64,000 nucleotides of DNA from NCBI GenBank assembly GCA_905221605.1, contig CAJNDS010002235.1, forward strand, positions 1,106,875 to 1,170,874. Reading direction: 5' to 3'. The notes under the pieces are model-generated. The model was not told the DNA's origin. It saw nothing but the letters and a program-made list of their open reading frames with translations, and did not search any database. Shown here piece by piece: positions 13,101 through 27,784 of this stretch. Position 1 is the stretch's first letter. Each line of letters opens with the position of its first letter. Made by a program: the position numbers and the translations under genes. The stretch is from Symbiodinium natans (lineage: Eukaryota > Sar > Dinophyceae > Suessiales > Symbiodiniaceae).

Positions 13101-16100
13101 AAGGACTGTCAGTATAAGGGGGAACATCCTAAGCCTTTTTTTTTTTTTTTTGGGGGGGGGGGGGGGTGAACGTGGCATGTATACCACTTCTTCTTACTAT
13201 TAATATTTTGTTTTTCTTTGGGGGGTGGCGGGCGGCCCCGCAGATGCTGGGAAAACGGGGCAAGCTGGGTTTAGGGTTTAGGGTTTAGGGTTTAGGGTTT
13301 AGGGTTTAGGGTTTGAGTTTAAAGCGTCGACACTGCACCACCATGAATGAGAGTTGTGACACAGTTCGTATCGGAGACGGGCGGGGCTCATTTCCTCGTT
13401 CCCCCCCCCAATATTTTCCCTTACGAGGAGGCCCCCCTAGTTATCGGTAGAGTAATAAGGACCCTAAACTGGGTTACAAAGATCCTAACCCAGGTTATAC
13501 GGCCCTTAACTGCAGGTAGTATCTTAGTAATGGAGTAGGTCACCTTTAACCTTTTTGGGGTATTCTAATCCCTATAAAATCCAGGTATAGCAAGGGGGCC
13601 CCTCCTTGTATTTCCCTAAACCCTAAACTCTAAACCCAGACCCTAAACCCTAAACCCTAAACCCTAAACCCTAAACCCTGAACCCTACTCAGGAATATCA
13701 TTCAGAGGGTTTTAAGGGCCATCCTCGTTTCGCACTTTGCCAAACAGGGTTTAGGGTGTAGGGTTTAGGGTGTAGGGTTTAGGGTTTCGGGTTTAGGGTG
13801 TAGGGTTTAGGGTGTAGGGTGTAGGGTTTAGGGTTTAGGGGAAAGAAAGTTGTGTGGGCTGATCGCAACAAATGGGCCGGTACTGCCTCCAAACCTCGCA
13901 TGAGAGGCTATTTGCATGCACAACGACTGCTTGCTTAAGAACCCCCCAAAAATGAAGCTGTTCTTCGCCTAAACCCTAAACCCTAAACCCTAAACCCTAA
14001 ACCCTAAACCCTCGCGTCCGCGGCACGGAGCCTGGCATCTGCCCACGTACACCACTGGCTTCTCCACACACTCTTCCCTAAGGGTCCATTGCACCTATGT
14101 AGTATTTTATCTTGGGCCCTACAGCTACCACATGGGAACCTCTTGAAGGGTTTAGGGTTAAGGGTTTAGCGTTTAATGTTTAATATACCCCTAAACCCTA
14201 AGCCATATGGGTACATGGAGCCTTAGGCCTCTGCATTCAGAGAAGAAGCCTATATTTACGGATCCGAACTCATGATGTTCTACAGCCGGTTTGGGGTTTA
14301 GGGTTTGGGGTTTAGGGTTCAGGGTTTAGGGCTAGGGTTTAGGTTTTGGGTTTCGGGTTTTGGGATGTGTTCAGCTGAAGATTAGCAATATGGTGCACAG
14401 GTTGGGGAGGGGGCTCAGGGTTAAGATGCTGTGGAAGGTAGGGTTTAGTGTCTTGGGCCCAGGGCTTAGGGTTTGGTACAAAGCTAAGCTGTGGGCCCAA
14501 GAGTCACTTAAGAGTGTAGGGATCAAACGCTGGGCTCGGTCCTGTAGAAGTAGCTCTAAACACTGTCTAAAAACCCTAAACCTTAAGCCTTATAACCCTG
14601 AAGCCCCTAAACCCCAAGCCCGAACCCCTGAATCCTACAACCTGAACCCCAAACCCTAAACCCTGCACCCTCAAACCCGAATCCTGAACCCCTAAATCCC
14701 AAGCTCTCAGACGCTCGAGCAGGCCCTCCAACATCACGGCGGCAAACGGCATGCTGCCTCCCAGATGCATAGAGTGGCGTTCAGTGAGGCAAGGCTGTAG
14801 GCCCTAAACTTAGGGTTTAGGGTTTAGGGTTTAGGGTTTAGGGTTTAGGGTTTAGGGTTTAGGGTTTAGGGTTTAGGGTTTAGGGTTTAGGGTTTAGGGT
14901 TTAGGGTTCCCACACCCTATGCCCCAAAAGGCCTAAAGCCCGAACCCTAAATCCTAAACTGGCTGGCACTGGCCCCACGGAACTTGAGCCTTCCTTGCAG
15001 CTCCACATTTAGGGTTTAGCGGTTTAGGGTTTAGGGGTTTAGGGTTTAGGGTTTAGGGTTTAGGGTTTAGGGTTTAGGGTTTAGGTTTGCTTGTTTCTAA
15101 AGCTTCAAGTCCACAGCCCTAAGCACCAAAAACAAAAACCAAAGCCACAAAGTCTATAGACCTTGTTTGGGATCCAAAGTCTAAAGGCCTGACCCCTGGC
15201 CTCTCAAACAGCTGTAGCACCTAGGTGGTTTCTTTAGTAAAGAGCCTCTCAAGCTTAAGGGAAAAGGGAAGTTGTTAATCCTCAGCCCTTGCACTTATAG
15301 TGTAGAGGGCTTTGAGGGCCTAGCAAGCATACGAAGTAGGGTCCATGTTATTGCTATTGGTGAGTGTATTGAGGGTTCCCTGTAAATATTGGTGAGTCTA
15401 CTTAATTGGTGTCCTTCTGGCCTCGTAATAAAAATCATACTTCATGTCGCTTTAGGGTTCAGGCTTCAAGGCTTCCGCTACCAAACTCACAGCCCGACAT
15501 TCGTAAACCCTAGACATTCACCCGGAACCCGTACGCCCATGACAATGTTGATAGCGCCAACTCCTAAAAAAACTCAACCCAAAACCCTAAACCCTAAACC
15601 CCAAAACCCTAGCCCTAAACCCTAAACCCTCGAAACCCTAAAGCCCCGGTGCTGGCAAGGGTGGGCGGCACCTGCGAAGCCTGCGTGGGGGACTGCAAGG
15701 AGTGCCTGACGGAGAAGGAGTGCACGGTGTGCGAGCCGCTTGGCAAGGTTTAGGGTTTAGGGTTTAGGGTTTAGGGTTTAGGGTTTAGGGTTTAGGGTTT
15801 AGGGTTTAGGGTTTAGGGGTTAGGGTTGACCAGAGGGTCCATGTGTAGTACGGGGTATGGAATTCGGTACCAACAATTCAATTGAGTGCGGTTTGTGGGT
15901 AAACCCTAAACCCTAAACCCTAAACCCCAAACCCCAAACCCCAAACCCTAACCCCAATCCCGCCCAGGAACTACAAATGTACTCGCTGGGTTGGGGTCGA
16001 GGGGTGTGAAGGAATTGGCGAGACGTCTGTATGGGACTCAACGCAACCGAGGGCTTTAGGTGTAGTCCTGAAGTGTGATATAGGCCTTGGGGTCCTAAAC

Positions 16101-19100
16101 CCTCGACCCTAAACCCTAAACCCTAAACCCTAAACCCTAGAACCCTAAACACCCAAGGAACAACAAGTTCCTGAAGAATGGCACCTGCGTGGCAACATGC
16201 CCTGCAGGCAACGAGGCTGCAGACATGAGTCTTTAAAGTTTAGGAGGGTTTAGGGTTTAGGGTTTAGGGCTCAGGGTTCAGGGTTCAGGGTTTAAGGTTT
16301 AGGGTTCAGGGTTTAGGGTTTAGGGTTTAGTGCTCAGGGGTTAGGTTTTCTGCAGGTTTCGGTACAGTTGCTTGTGCAGTACCCGACCCTGCTCTCAGCT
16401 CTTAAGCACTTTAGACCCTGACATCCTAAACCCTAAACCCTAAAGTGTAAGCACCTAACGCCCGAGTACTTTATCATCCTTCGAGTCCTAAGCCCCGGCT
16501 GAATTGTCAAAGCTGGGATTTAGGGTTTAGGGTTTAGGGTTTAGGGTTTAGGGTTTAGGGTTTAGGGTAAATTCAGCATCCTGGGCCCTAGGATTCAAAA
16601 TGGCCCCCAATTTTACCGCGACGTTTGCCCGAAGGCCTGTGCCCAAGCCCTAAACCCTGTCTGTGGCCCAGGGTTACCCGACAAAGCCCTAGACCCTGAA
16701 CACGAAGCCCTAAACCCTTAAAAACCCTTAAACCCAAAACCCTAAACCCACCCTAAAGGCCCTCAAAGCCTGAACTGGGACTTCCGTGGATCTCCAATTG
16801 CAGGGCGAAAGTAGAAGTGAACCTCAAGCCTCGCTGTGCCGTGAATCTGTTAATCAGTGCCGAACCCCAATCTCCCCAAACGCTAAATCCAAAACCCTAG
16901 ACCCCAAATCCCTAGACCCCCAAGCCCGCAAACCCCTAAACCCCGAAGCCCTAAACCGCCTCGACCCCTAAACGCTCGACACCCAACCCCCCAACCCCGA
17001 CCCCCTAAACCATAAACCCTAAACCCTAAACCCTAACCCCCTAACAGACCGCAACCATGAACTCCCGGAGCCTCAAATCCCAGAAGCCCTACTAGACACC
17101 CCAAACCACTAAAAAAGGGTTCAGGGTTCAGGCAGGGTTTATAGGGTTTAGGATTTAGGGTTTAGGGTTTAGGGTTCAGCGCCAACCTCTACCCCCGCTC
17201 CCCCAACAAAAAACCCTCCAAACTCCCCAAACCCCGAGGCTATTGGCCAAAGTCGGGCGGGGACGTTGCGACCTGTGAGCTGTGCTCCATTGGAACTGCC
17301 AAGTGCAAGGTGGCCAGCAAGGCAACCGTGGCTGGGCATTCGGTTTAGGGTTTAGGGTTTAGGGTTTAGGGTTTAGGGTTTAGGGGCTCCTATGAGTTCT
17401 AAGCAGCAGCGCCGTACTTCCTAGATTCCCCGACAGGGACCTGTGCACCCGAATCCCTGAGTCCAGCCTTGTAATGCATTCGTTGTTTTTTGGGTTGTTG
17501 AGTTTGAAAGCAGGAACGGCTTAGGGTTGAAGCAGGGCTTGCGGCTTAAGCAGGGACTATAGCGTTCTTGGGGTTCAGTTGGGGGGTTATAGGTTTAACT
17601 TGTCGTTTACAGGGCTTGCCACGAAGTTAGGACTTGAGGGCTTTGGGTTTAGGGTTTGGTTCAGCCTAAATCCCTTTTTCCCCCCAAAACAACAAACAAC
17701 GACTCGTCATCACGGCGTAGAAAACCAAGTTTGCAGGTCCCCAGCTTAAAACAAGCCAAGCCCAACCCAAAGCCCAAAAGCCCTAATAACCAAGCAAGCC
17801 TAAACAGCCCTAAGAACCCCAAGCAAGCCTACGTAGCCAAACCCCCCCCCCCCCCCGAAACATGAACCTAACCCCCAAGCCCCTTTACACCCCTTTAAAC
17901 CCTCAACCCCTGGCCCCTAGACCCCCCCCAAGCCCCTGGCCCCTAGACCCCTGAACCTTCCGCCTAAGCCCTGGCCCTAAACCCCAAACCCCAAACCCGA
18001 AACCCTAAACCCTAAACCCCTAACCCCTAAACCCTAAACCCTAAGCCCCTGAACCCCTAAACCCAAAAACCCTAAAACCCCAAATCCCTAAACCCTAGCC
18101 CTAAACCTAAACCCCCAAGAACCCTGGAGGGCGCCTCACTGGTGGCTCTTCTGGGAAGTGCCCAGGGCGCGGAGGCCGTCGAGTGCGATCCAGGCGCCCT
18201 CTGGGTTTAGGGTTCTGGGTTTAAGGTTTAGGGTTTAGGGTTTAGGGCTAGGGTTTAGGGTTTCGGGTTCAGGGTTGAGGGTACCCTAATTTTTCCGGTT
18301 TAGGGTTTTAGGCTTGAGGGTCTGGGGTTTGATTTTTTTCGGGTGTTTATGGGGTTTCGGGTTTGGGCTGCTTGGGCTTGTTTAGGGTCTCGAGGTTTTC
18401 TTTGTTTTGTTTTAGGTTGCGGTGGGGGGAGGGGGGGAGGGGGGGGGGTTTAGGGTTCCAATGGGTTTAGGGTTACGGGGTTTGGGAGGGTTTTTGATTT
18501 TTTTGGTGGTCTCTTTAGGGAATTCGGCGGGCGTAGGTTTGGAGGTTCTGGGGTGTTTGGCTTGGGGTTTTTGGGTTTATGGAGTGTTTAGCTTGAGTTT
18601 ATCAGGGTTGTCGGGTTTAGGGTTTACGGGGTTTTGGGCTTTTCGGTTTTCAGGTTTGCGGGTTTTGTGGGGATTTGGGAGTTTAGGGTTTCGGGTAAGG
18701 GGGATATCAGGATTAGGGTTGCATGTTAGGGTTTGGGGTGCAGGGCGTAGGGTTTAGGGCTGAGAGTTTAGGATGTTCGGGCTTGGAGTTTAGCGATAGG
18801 ATGTCTAAGATGCTGTACCCTTGGTTTGGGACCCGTGTTTTTTTTAGGGACTCTAGGGGCCATGTTAGGAGTATGTTAAGTGAACTTTTTTCGGGGGACG
18901 GCTTGAGGCCCCAAACCCTAAACCCCCTGAACCCTGAACCCTGAGCCCATATACCCCTAAACCCTGAACTGCCTGAGCCATTGCATACCCTCCTAAAACC
19001 CTAAACCCCTAAACCCCTAAACCCAAAACCCCTAAACCCACAACCCCAAAACCCCAAAACCCCAAAACCCCAAAACCCCAAAACCCCAACACCCCAAAAC

Positions 19101-22100
19101 CCCAAAACCCCAAAACCCCAAAACCCTAAACCCTAAGTCCTAGACCCTTATAACCCTAAGCCTCTTAAGGGGACATCCTCAGGGGTTAAGCCCTAAACCC
19201 TAAACCCTAAACCCTAAACCCGTTTGATTTAGGGGGGTTTACACGGCTTAGGGATTTCAGGGTTTCGTCCAGGGATCTCAAGGGCTTTGTTGGGTTCAGG
19301 GTTTAGGGTTTAGGGTTTCGGGTTTAGGGTTTAGGGTTTAGGGTTTAAGGGCCCGAAACGTTGAACCCCAAAACAGGCTGCGAGCTGAAGAACGGTGACT
19401 GCGAGAACCCTTGTGCCAGGGGCATCCCGTCACGGTTTAGGGTTTAGGGTTTAGGGTTTAGGGTTTAGGGTTTAGGGTTTAGGGTTTAGGGTTTAGGGTT
19501 CAGGGTTTAGGGTGTAGGGTTTAGGGTTTAGGGTCCAGGGTTTAGGGTTTTCGGGTTTGGGGTTCGTTGGTTTGTCGGTTTGTCGGATAGTTGTGTATTG
19601 GTTTTGTGTATGATAGTTTGGCCGTTTGTTTTGTTGGATTCGTTGCTAGTATGCTTGTTGCGTTGCGCGTTTTAGGTTACATGGGTGGCGGCTCTGTTTG
19701 CAGCTTGAGATGTTACCCCTTATACTAACAGTCCTTGATACCCGTAGGGATAATAGTACCCCCTCTTAGAATCCCTACTGGGGACTGTTAATCCAAGGGG
19801 GAACATTGTGGCTTGTTGTGCTTGTTGGATTGTCGTTTGCTGCGGCTTCGTTGTTTGGCAAACGCCGCAAGCTCTCCAGAACCTAGTTGCACTGGTATTA
19901 TGTAAGAATGGAACAGCAAGTCCCAATCATACTCATGCAGCACTAATTTCTTAAGAACCCCCAAGCAATAAAAGCTAAACATCCCTACCCCCCATAAGGA
20001 AGAGTTTTTCGTGGTTGTACTTTTTTGGGGGTTTTTAAGCAAGTAGTACAACAGACACAGGGACACTCATAACCAGAAGTACATGGGGGGGTGGTCTCAG
20101 CATGAGGCCGCTGCTGGAGGGGTTTCGGTTGTGGGGGATCATCCCGGAACCCTAAACCCTAAACCCTAAACCCTAAACCCACAGCTTTGGGGTCAAGACC
20201 TAGAGGGGCTCTGGAGCTGAGGGTTTAGGGTCGAGTCGAGGGTTTAGGGGTTTAGGGTTCAGGGGTTTCGGTAGGATGCCCAGTAGTACCCTTATTCCCT
20301 TTTTGGGGGGTTTAGGTTCCCTTATGAACCCCTTTAAGCAAAAAAAGGGCACCCTTTTTAAGCCTAGGTTACTGGGCAGCCTAGTTCGGTACTTTTAGAC
20401 AGCATGACACTCTAGAGGTCCTGCAGACGGACCTAACAGAACACACTCTTTCCCCATCGCTAAAGTTCTGAGATTCCACCCCTTTCTTCCTGAAGCCTGG
20501 AGGAAGGACCTCCAAAAACGGATGCTCAAACCATCGAAGACCCTAAGCGCTGAGCCCTCTGCAAGGGGCTTAGGGTTTCAGAGTTCTAGGGTTTCTGGCC
20601 TTAGGTTGTAGGGTCTTTTAGGGTTATAGGCCTCAGGGTTGAGGGTTTGGGGCTTGAAGTTGTACCGCTTTTGTATGAACCCCATTGAACCCGAAACCCT
20701 TGACCCTACACTATGCCTTTTTGTACTCGGGGAACTTCGCCCCTAAAAGCCTCAAGGCCCAAAGCCTTACGCCCCTAAAGCCCTACATAAAACCTCCAAC
20801 CCTTAAACCCCTAAGGCCTCAAAACACTCCTAAACCCTACACCCTACACCCTACACCCTACACCCTAAACCCTAAACCCTAAACCCTAAACCCTAAACCC
20901 TAAACCTTAAACCCTAAACCCTAAACCCTACACCCTAAACCCTAAACCCCAATCCCTCCCAAGCCCGTCGAGGCAAGTACAAAGATGTGGAGGCGGCACC
21001 TCGGCATTGTTCGGCCTTCGCCACTCTCTCAACTTCAGGTCTTGGAGGGTTTTAGGGTTTAGGGTTTAGGGGGTCACACGTTGATATCTGACCGTGTGGT
21101 GGCGGGCCTGTACGTTTTAGGGCATACACGGAAAGCGCTGTAAATTACAGGACTTCGTGCGTGTGGCTGTGGAAATTGAGGGATTCGTGCTTTAGGAAAT
21201 CCAGGAACTCAAACTTAGGGCACTCATTTTAGCACACCTTCCCCAAGCGATCCAGGATGTTCGCTTGGGGACCAATTGCCAGCGCCAGACCCAGCTGTTT
21301 TTGTGTTCGATGAGACGCACATTGTATAAAAGAGGCAAAAATGCCGCAAATAGCAGGGTTTTGGTCATGTTCGCAAAATGGCATGAACGCTTATGACAGT
21401 GCCTTGTGTGGCTGAACATCAAACATCCTCCAGCAACATGTTGTACAAAGAGGCAAAAGCGCCGCAAATAGCAGGGTTTTGGGCATGTTCGCAAAACGGC
21501 ATGAACACGTGTGACAGCGCCCGTTTTGCTGAACATCAAACATCCTCCAGCAACATGTTGCACAAAGAGGCAAAAACGCCGTAAATAGCAGGGTTTGGGG
21601 ATGGTTAGAGTCAAATGGTCGTAACCAATCCCCCCCCCCTCCCCCCCCCCCCCTCCCCGCCCCTCAACAGAAGAACACTCTCTCCAGACCGGAAATTTCA
21701 AGAAAACCACACGGGCAAATAGCAACGTGTCAGGGTTTAGGGCTACTAGGACCCAGAGTCGGCCCTTTTTTCCCTTTTTATAAGGTTTGGGCTGCCTAAT
21801 AAGCCCTTTACACCAAAAAGGGCACCCAGTTTATTTCTGCATTACTCTTGGGTCTAAGCTTAGTCGTTTTTTGCTTGCGGCTTGTTTGTTTCATGTTCAT
21901 AGGGCTGTAAGAGTTTTTTAGTAGGGCTTCCTTGAACGCTTAAGAGTGTGGCGCTTGTAGGATGTGGCGTTTAAGGCTTGTTGAGTCTGGGTCTTCAAGC
22001 TTGGAACCCTGCAGCCCGGACGCCATAAACCATAATGTAGGGTCTGGTCTCCAACCTAAATCGCCAATGTTTGAGCTTCACCATTTCTGGGCTTCCTTCT

Positions 22101-25100
22101 TACAGTATAGGAACACAGCCTAAACCCTAAACCCTAAACCCAAAATTGGCTAAGCCTGTGCTTGGGGCTCGAAGCTTCATCCGAATGGCTCGCAGGGCCA
22201 AAGGCTTCATGGGTCAAGGGCTTAAGGGTTTCAGGAGCAACCGCGAAACCCTAAACCCTAACCCGAAAACTTCAGGGTTTAGGGTGTTAGGGAGTAGGGC
22301 CCCAAAGCACAGTGGGCAGTGGGTGGCCCCTTTACCCTCCTGAAAATACAAGCTTGAGCCCTCGAGCCTCACAACCCCGAAGCTCTAGACCCCTACAATT
22401 TTCTGGGAACATCCACCTCAAACTCGTCTAAACCCTAAACCCTAAACCCTAAACCCTCCGAGGACAAGTGCGTGCCCTGCCCCGGCAACTGCACTGCTTG
22501 CATGACCGCGGACAAGTGTACGGAGTGCGGGCAAGCTCGGCTGCATCTGACGGGGTTTATAGGGTTTAGGATCCGTTGGAAGGCTCTGGGATACCTTTGA
22601 GGTTTCTTCTTTTGGGGTTTAGGGTTGTGAGGTGCCCCAAGCGCCCAAAATCCTTCGGGCGGTTTGGTTGGGGCTGGGGCCGGGAGGCTGGCTGCTCTTG
22701 ACGTCCTAAAGCCCGATTACCCTAAGGCCCTAAAAGCCCCAGAACGCTGGAGCCTTAAAACTCGAATGACCTTGGAGGACCCGGTAGCCCGAAAACCTGA
22801 GAACCCTGAAGCCCTCAGCAAACAGTAGACCCGAAGCATGTGGGAAACTCTCAACCCAGGATCTGGGAAGCCCTGAATCCGAAACAAGCCAAGCCCTTAA
22901 ACAGCTTTAGGGTTTAGGGTTTAAAGGTTTTGGGATAAACTGAATCCTAAACCCTAAACCCTAAACCCTAAACCCTAAACCCTAAACCCTAAACCCTAAA
23001 CCGCCCAAACCCTAGACCTATTCAATGGCAGGCCCGGTTTCTACCTTGACAAGAGCCTTCTTCCAGCTGAGAGCCTCGCCAGGGGGTTTTAGGGTTTAGG
23101 GTTTAGGGTTTAGGCTTGTCCCTAAACCCTAACCCTAAACCCTAAACCCTAAACATCGAATCTATTCGAGGTGACTTGGTCTTGGGTTAATTGTCTCAGG
23201 CTCAGGTTTGCTAGGCCAGGTGTCCCAGGTTTGAGATTCCTGAAACCCCAAACCCTATCTAAACCCAAAACCCTGAACCTTACACCTAAAAAGCCCTAGA
23301 CCCTAAACCCTAAACCCTACACCCCAAATCGCCTGAAGCCCTAAGCCACACAGCACACCCTACACCCCAAACCCTACCTCAACCCCACCTTCAACCCTAG
23401 GTTACAAGTAGGGGCATATAGCATGTGGTTTATAGGGATCCTCCGGCTCTCTGATCGGTTTGTGTGTCTGCGTTTAGGGTTTGGGGTTTAGGGTTTAGGG
23501 TTCAAGGTTTAGGGTTTAGGGTTTAGAGTTTAGGGTTTAGGGTTCAGGGGAACTTCCTAGGTTCTGAGTGGGTGGTTTTTTTTTCCCCTCCCGCTTCGGC
23601 CTTTTGAAGCTTCACACGTTTCCCCTCGAAAAGCAAAGTAGCCAAGTAAGTAGGGCTCATGTAGAACAGAGCCAGGAGGGGTTGCTTTAGATGTGGGGTC
23701 TATGCTGAGCAAGATTAGCTGGTGATTTCCTAGACCCTAAATAAACCCTAAACCCTAAACCCTCAACCCTTGAGACAGCCATCCCCAACACCCCCCCCCC
23801 CAGCCCTCAACAATCTGGGGGATTTGTTCGGGTTCAGGGTTGAGGGGTTAGGATTAGGGTTTAGGGTTCTAGGGTTTTAGGGTTTAAAACAAGAAGTCAA
23901 GGATCTTTTTTTTGGAGCTCTAAGGCCTAAGGGGACTAAATCAGTGTTAGGGATCCTTTTTACTTTTTGGGTTATGGGCTTTCTTATATATAAGCAAAAA
24001 GGATCCTTTTTTCTTCCTAGGGGAACAGGGATTGAGGGGAGGCTAGAAGGAAAAGGACCATGGGCTTTTGGGGAGCTCTAAGGCCCAAGGGGGGGATAGA
24101 AGGAGAAGGACCATGGACCAGTCTAGGGTTTAGGGTTTAGGGTTTAGGGTTTAGGGTTAGGGTTTAGGGCCACAAAGCTTCATCAGGAGCGTCTGCCGCC
24201 CGCAGTGCCCCGACGGCTTCTTCACGGATGGGAAGGAGGGCGCGGGTGGCTACTCGCCTGCTGGTTTAGGGTTTAGGGTTTAGGGTTTAGGGTTTAGGGT
24301 TTAGGGTTTAGGGTTTAGGGTTTTGGGTTTAGCGGCTAGGGTTTAGGGTTTAGGGTTTGGGGTTTGGGGTTTAGGGTTTAGGGTTCGGAGGGTTTAGGGT
24401 TCGGGGTTTAGGGTTTTGGCCTAAGCCCTAAACCCTTGCGCTTCTACTCCCGAAGCCCGAGACTCCGAACCCTGGGGCCCTGAACCCGTAAACCCCGAAA
24501 CGGAACAAAGCTACGATGCCTCTGTGGTGCTTTACTGTAACTTTTCATCTTTAGCCTTTTTGGGTTTATTGGGTTTCTTAATAAGGTAGCTAAAAAAGTT
24601 GAGTTTTTTGCTTCCCTCCTAAGTGCAGCCAAGATGCCCACACCCCTAAACCAACTACGCACGTTTCGGACCCTGCCCAGAGCAGCAACTTGGCAGCCCA
24701 GTGGTACGCTTTACGCTTTTTTTGGTTCCCTTATAAGGTCACCAACCCAAAAAAGGGGTGCCCTTAGAAAGATATGGCTGCTGGGCTACCAGGGTAAAGT
24801 CATTTAGAGAAGATGATGCGGAGCCCTTACCCTAAACCCCAAACTGCCTCAAACATATTGCGTGGTCTGTTAGGGTTTCAGTCACCATTCAGACTTATTA
24901 ATATTCCGTACAGCTTTCAGTTTCAAGGTACCAGGAATACATCCACCCAAAAAAAGAAGTGTATTGGGGATGAGGGTTGGGTGTTTAGGTCGTATGTAAG
25001 CTGCGTCTCTAAAAGCTGGAAGATAAACCGTAAATCCCAGCAGGTTCAGGTTTGTTTTTGTCTTTTTGTTGTTTTGGGGGGTTTGGGTTTAGGGTTTAGG

Positions 25101-27752
25101 GTTTGGGGTTTGGGGTTTGGGGTTTGGGGTTTGGGGTTTAGGGATGTGGGGTTTGGGTGGGTTCAGCTCAGAGCTTTTGAACTTCGTGGTTTCGGGCTTG
25201 GGGTTTGGCGTAGAACTTAAGCCCTAACTCCTACACACTGTGGGGGGTGAGGGTTCTATGGCCCCTAAACCCTAAACCCTAACCCTAAACCCTAAACCCT
25301 AAACCCTCAACCCCAAACCCTCTAAACCCCACCAAGGCGGGCAGTGCACTGCTTGCTCGACTTCCTGCATGCAGTGTGCGGACAAGGATCAATGCCTTCT
25401 CTGCAAGGCCGTGGGCACGCTCGGGCTCTTTGTACGGGCTCTTTTGGGGCTTTAGGTTTTTTTTAGAGCTTTCGGGTTCCCTAAACCCTAAACCCTAAAC
25501 CCTAAACCCTAAACCCTAAACCCTAAACCCTAAACCCTAAACCCTAAACCCTAAACCCTAAACCCTAAACCCCAGGTTTAGGCCTGAGGGTTTCCCAAGT
25601 CCTAACCCGTGTCGGGGATGCTCTGGCTCTGCGGTTTAGGATGGGTTTGCGGCTTTAGGGTTTAGGGTTTAGGGTTTAGGGCGCCCCCTCCCTCTCCGAC
25701 CCCCTTCCCTCAGTAGTGCTCTTCTTCCTCTTCTGACAGTTGAGGGTTTAGGGCTTTAGAATTTTGGGTTTTGGGGATTTCGGTGAGTTCCGGGCATAGG
25801 GTTTAGGGTTTAGGGCTTAGCCACTGAGACCAGAAGAAAAAGAAACCTCAAACTGCATTCCCGGTTTACTGGAGAACCTGGGCACAGGGCACGTTTGGCC
25901 CTGCAAAAGGGTCCACCAGCGAACCCGCCACGGTCTCGTTTCTCTAAACAATAAACCCTACAAACCCTATAAACCCTAAACCCCACATCTTAAACCGTAA
26001 AGCCTCACCCTAAACCCTTGAATCGGAGGCCGTTGAGTATGGAAGGTTCCGGTCGTAGGTTAGAGTGCATCGAAACGAGCAAAGCAGAACGCCGTTTCAA
26101 ACAGAACAAGGCCGCTCACCTTCCACCGACACCTCCCACGGAGTTTATCAGGGTCTTTGAGGCAAACCCTACGCCCCATGGCCTAAACCCTAAACCCTAA
26201 ACCCTAAACCTCAAATCCTAAACTCGGAGCATGCCAGGACGTTCGGTACTTGGCGCCGAACCCTGCGAAGGGCGAAGTGACCTGTGTGACTGGGCCGTTT
26301 TTGCGTTTGTGGTTGAAGGGTTTCGGGTCTAGGGTTTCGAGTTAGGAGTTTAGGGTTTGGGGACTGCCGGTCGTATCTCTCCCTCCCTGAACCCTGTGAA
26401 ATTCTAAACCCTAGGCCCTAGACCTTAAACCCTAAACCATAAACCCTAAACCCTAAACCCAACACCCTAAGCCCTAAACTTCGCGTGTGGGCTTCAACCA
26501 CTGCCTTGGTGGAGACTCGCGGAGTTTGGGGGGCTCCAGGGGAAACTCCTTCATAAATCGGTTTTGGGGTGTAGGGTTTTACGGTTCAGGGTTGGGGTTT
26601 AGGGTTTTCGGGTTTGGGGTTCAGGGTCTACAGGGTAAGTGGTGGTTCTTGCGGGTTTCGGAGTTTGGGCCAGGTTTTTTGGGGGTTAAGGCTAGCGCAA
26701 GCGCCACGTTATGCACGTCGCAGATGGGGTGGAAAGTGCAGCATCGAGCTTCGTCCTTTGGCAGGCATGGGAAATTGCCCTGAAGTGCTTACGCAGAACA
26801 CCGTGATTTACTATAAACCCTAGACCCAAAGCACGAAACCCTAAACCCTCAACCCTCAACCCTCAACTCCAAACAAACTCACGTTGCTTGTCAAGGAAGA
26901 CACCTGTCCCAGCGGCTACTACCCCAACGGCACGAACGCCACCGGGCGGAACTGCCCCATGTGCGGCAACAACTGCCAGATATGCCTCTCTGCCAGCCAG
27001 TGTGGCTTGCGCCTCAGTTGCAACCTGGAACCCTAAACCCTAAACCCTGAGCCCTCAACCCTCAAGCTTCAGCCTCCAACACTCTAACCCTCTAGGACTT
27101 CTTTCGGGGCACATTCAGGTTTGCTACTATTTGCTTAAGATCCCCCAGAGCATACAAATCGTAGTCCCTATATTGCCCCTATAAGGAAGAGTACTTTTAT
27201 TTTTTTGGGCTCCTTAAGCACTTAGTGGTCTAGGTTTAACCCTGAGCCCTCAAGCCGTTGGCCAGAACCTAGGATCGTTCTCTGAACCTTATTTTCATGT
27301 CTGCTCGGATTCCCAGGAGTACCTGTATTCCTCTTGTTTAGGCTTCGCGCCTCTTTATGAACTCCTCAAGAAAACTGAATCATGTTCATCGTATGGTACT
27401 GGGCAGCCTGGTCGAAGTCCTACGTACACCCTATGTAAAGCCCTAAAAACCCTAAAAACCCAAAAAGCCCAAAAAACCTAAAACCCTAACAACCCTAAAA
27501 ACCCTAACGTGCCATCAAGCAGCACGTTCCCAAACTTCCTATAGAGTCAGCCACCGAAGCCCGAAACCACACAGGGCTTTGCCGGGTTTACTCCTGAGCT
27601 CAGAGTTCGCCCACATATGAAGACCGAATCCAGCTTGCACCCAACAGAGTGCTCGAGAGAGAGAGAGCTTCACCTAATCTAAACCCTAACCCCTCATCCC
27701 CAAATTCTATAAACCCTAAACCTCAAGAGGGAAGCAGAGAGAGCGAGCGAGC

Positions 27753-27784
<32 letters not shown>

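Larger units (their letters stand above)
12998..22462 (+). other. Introns between the exons at 12941 and 22463
   Basis: Each intron begins within about 30 bases of a TTTAGGG array or element and most end behind CCCTAAA. Notable arrays: 14815-14907, 15749-15826, 19435-19550. 17700-18110 is AC-rich with CCCTAA variants, and 19044-19125 is (CCCCAAAA)n. Families III, VI, II and IIb and the 117-bp repeat lie between 19.7 and 21.9 kb. No other gene recognised. Confidence 0.55.

Noticed and set aside
13244-13268. A 25-nt exon (MLGKRGKL) between CCGCAG and GTTTAGGG.
   Set aside because: Too short to support, and the exons at 12941 and 15660 join in phase without it.
14360-14659. Frames giving GFRVxGLGFRV or LNPKPxTLNP repeats here and elsewhere.
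   Set aside because: These are translations of TTTAGGG/CCCTAAA variants, not proteins.
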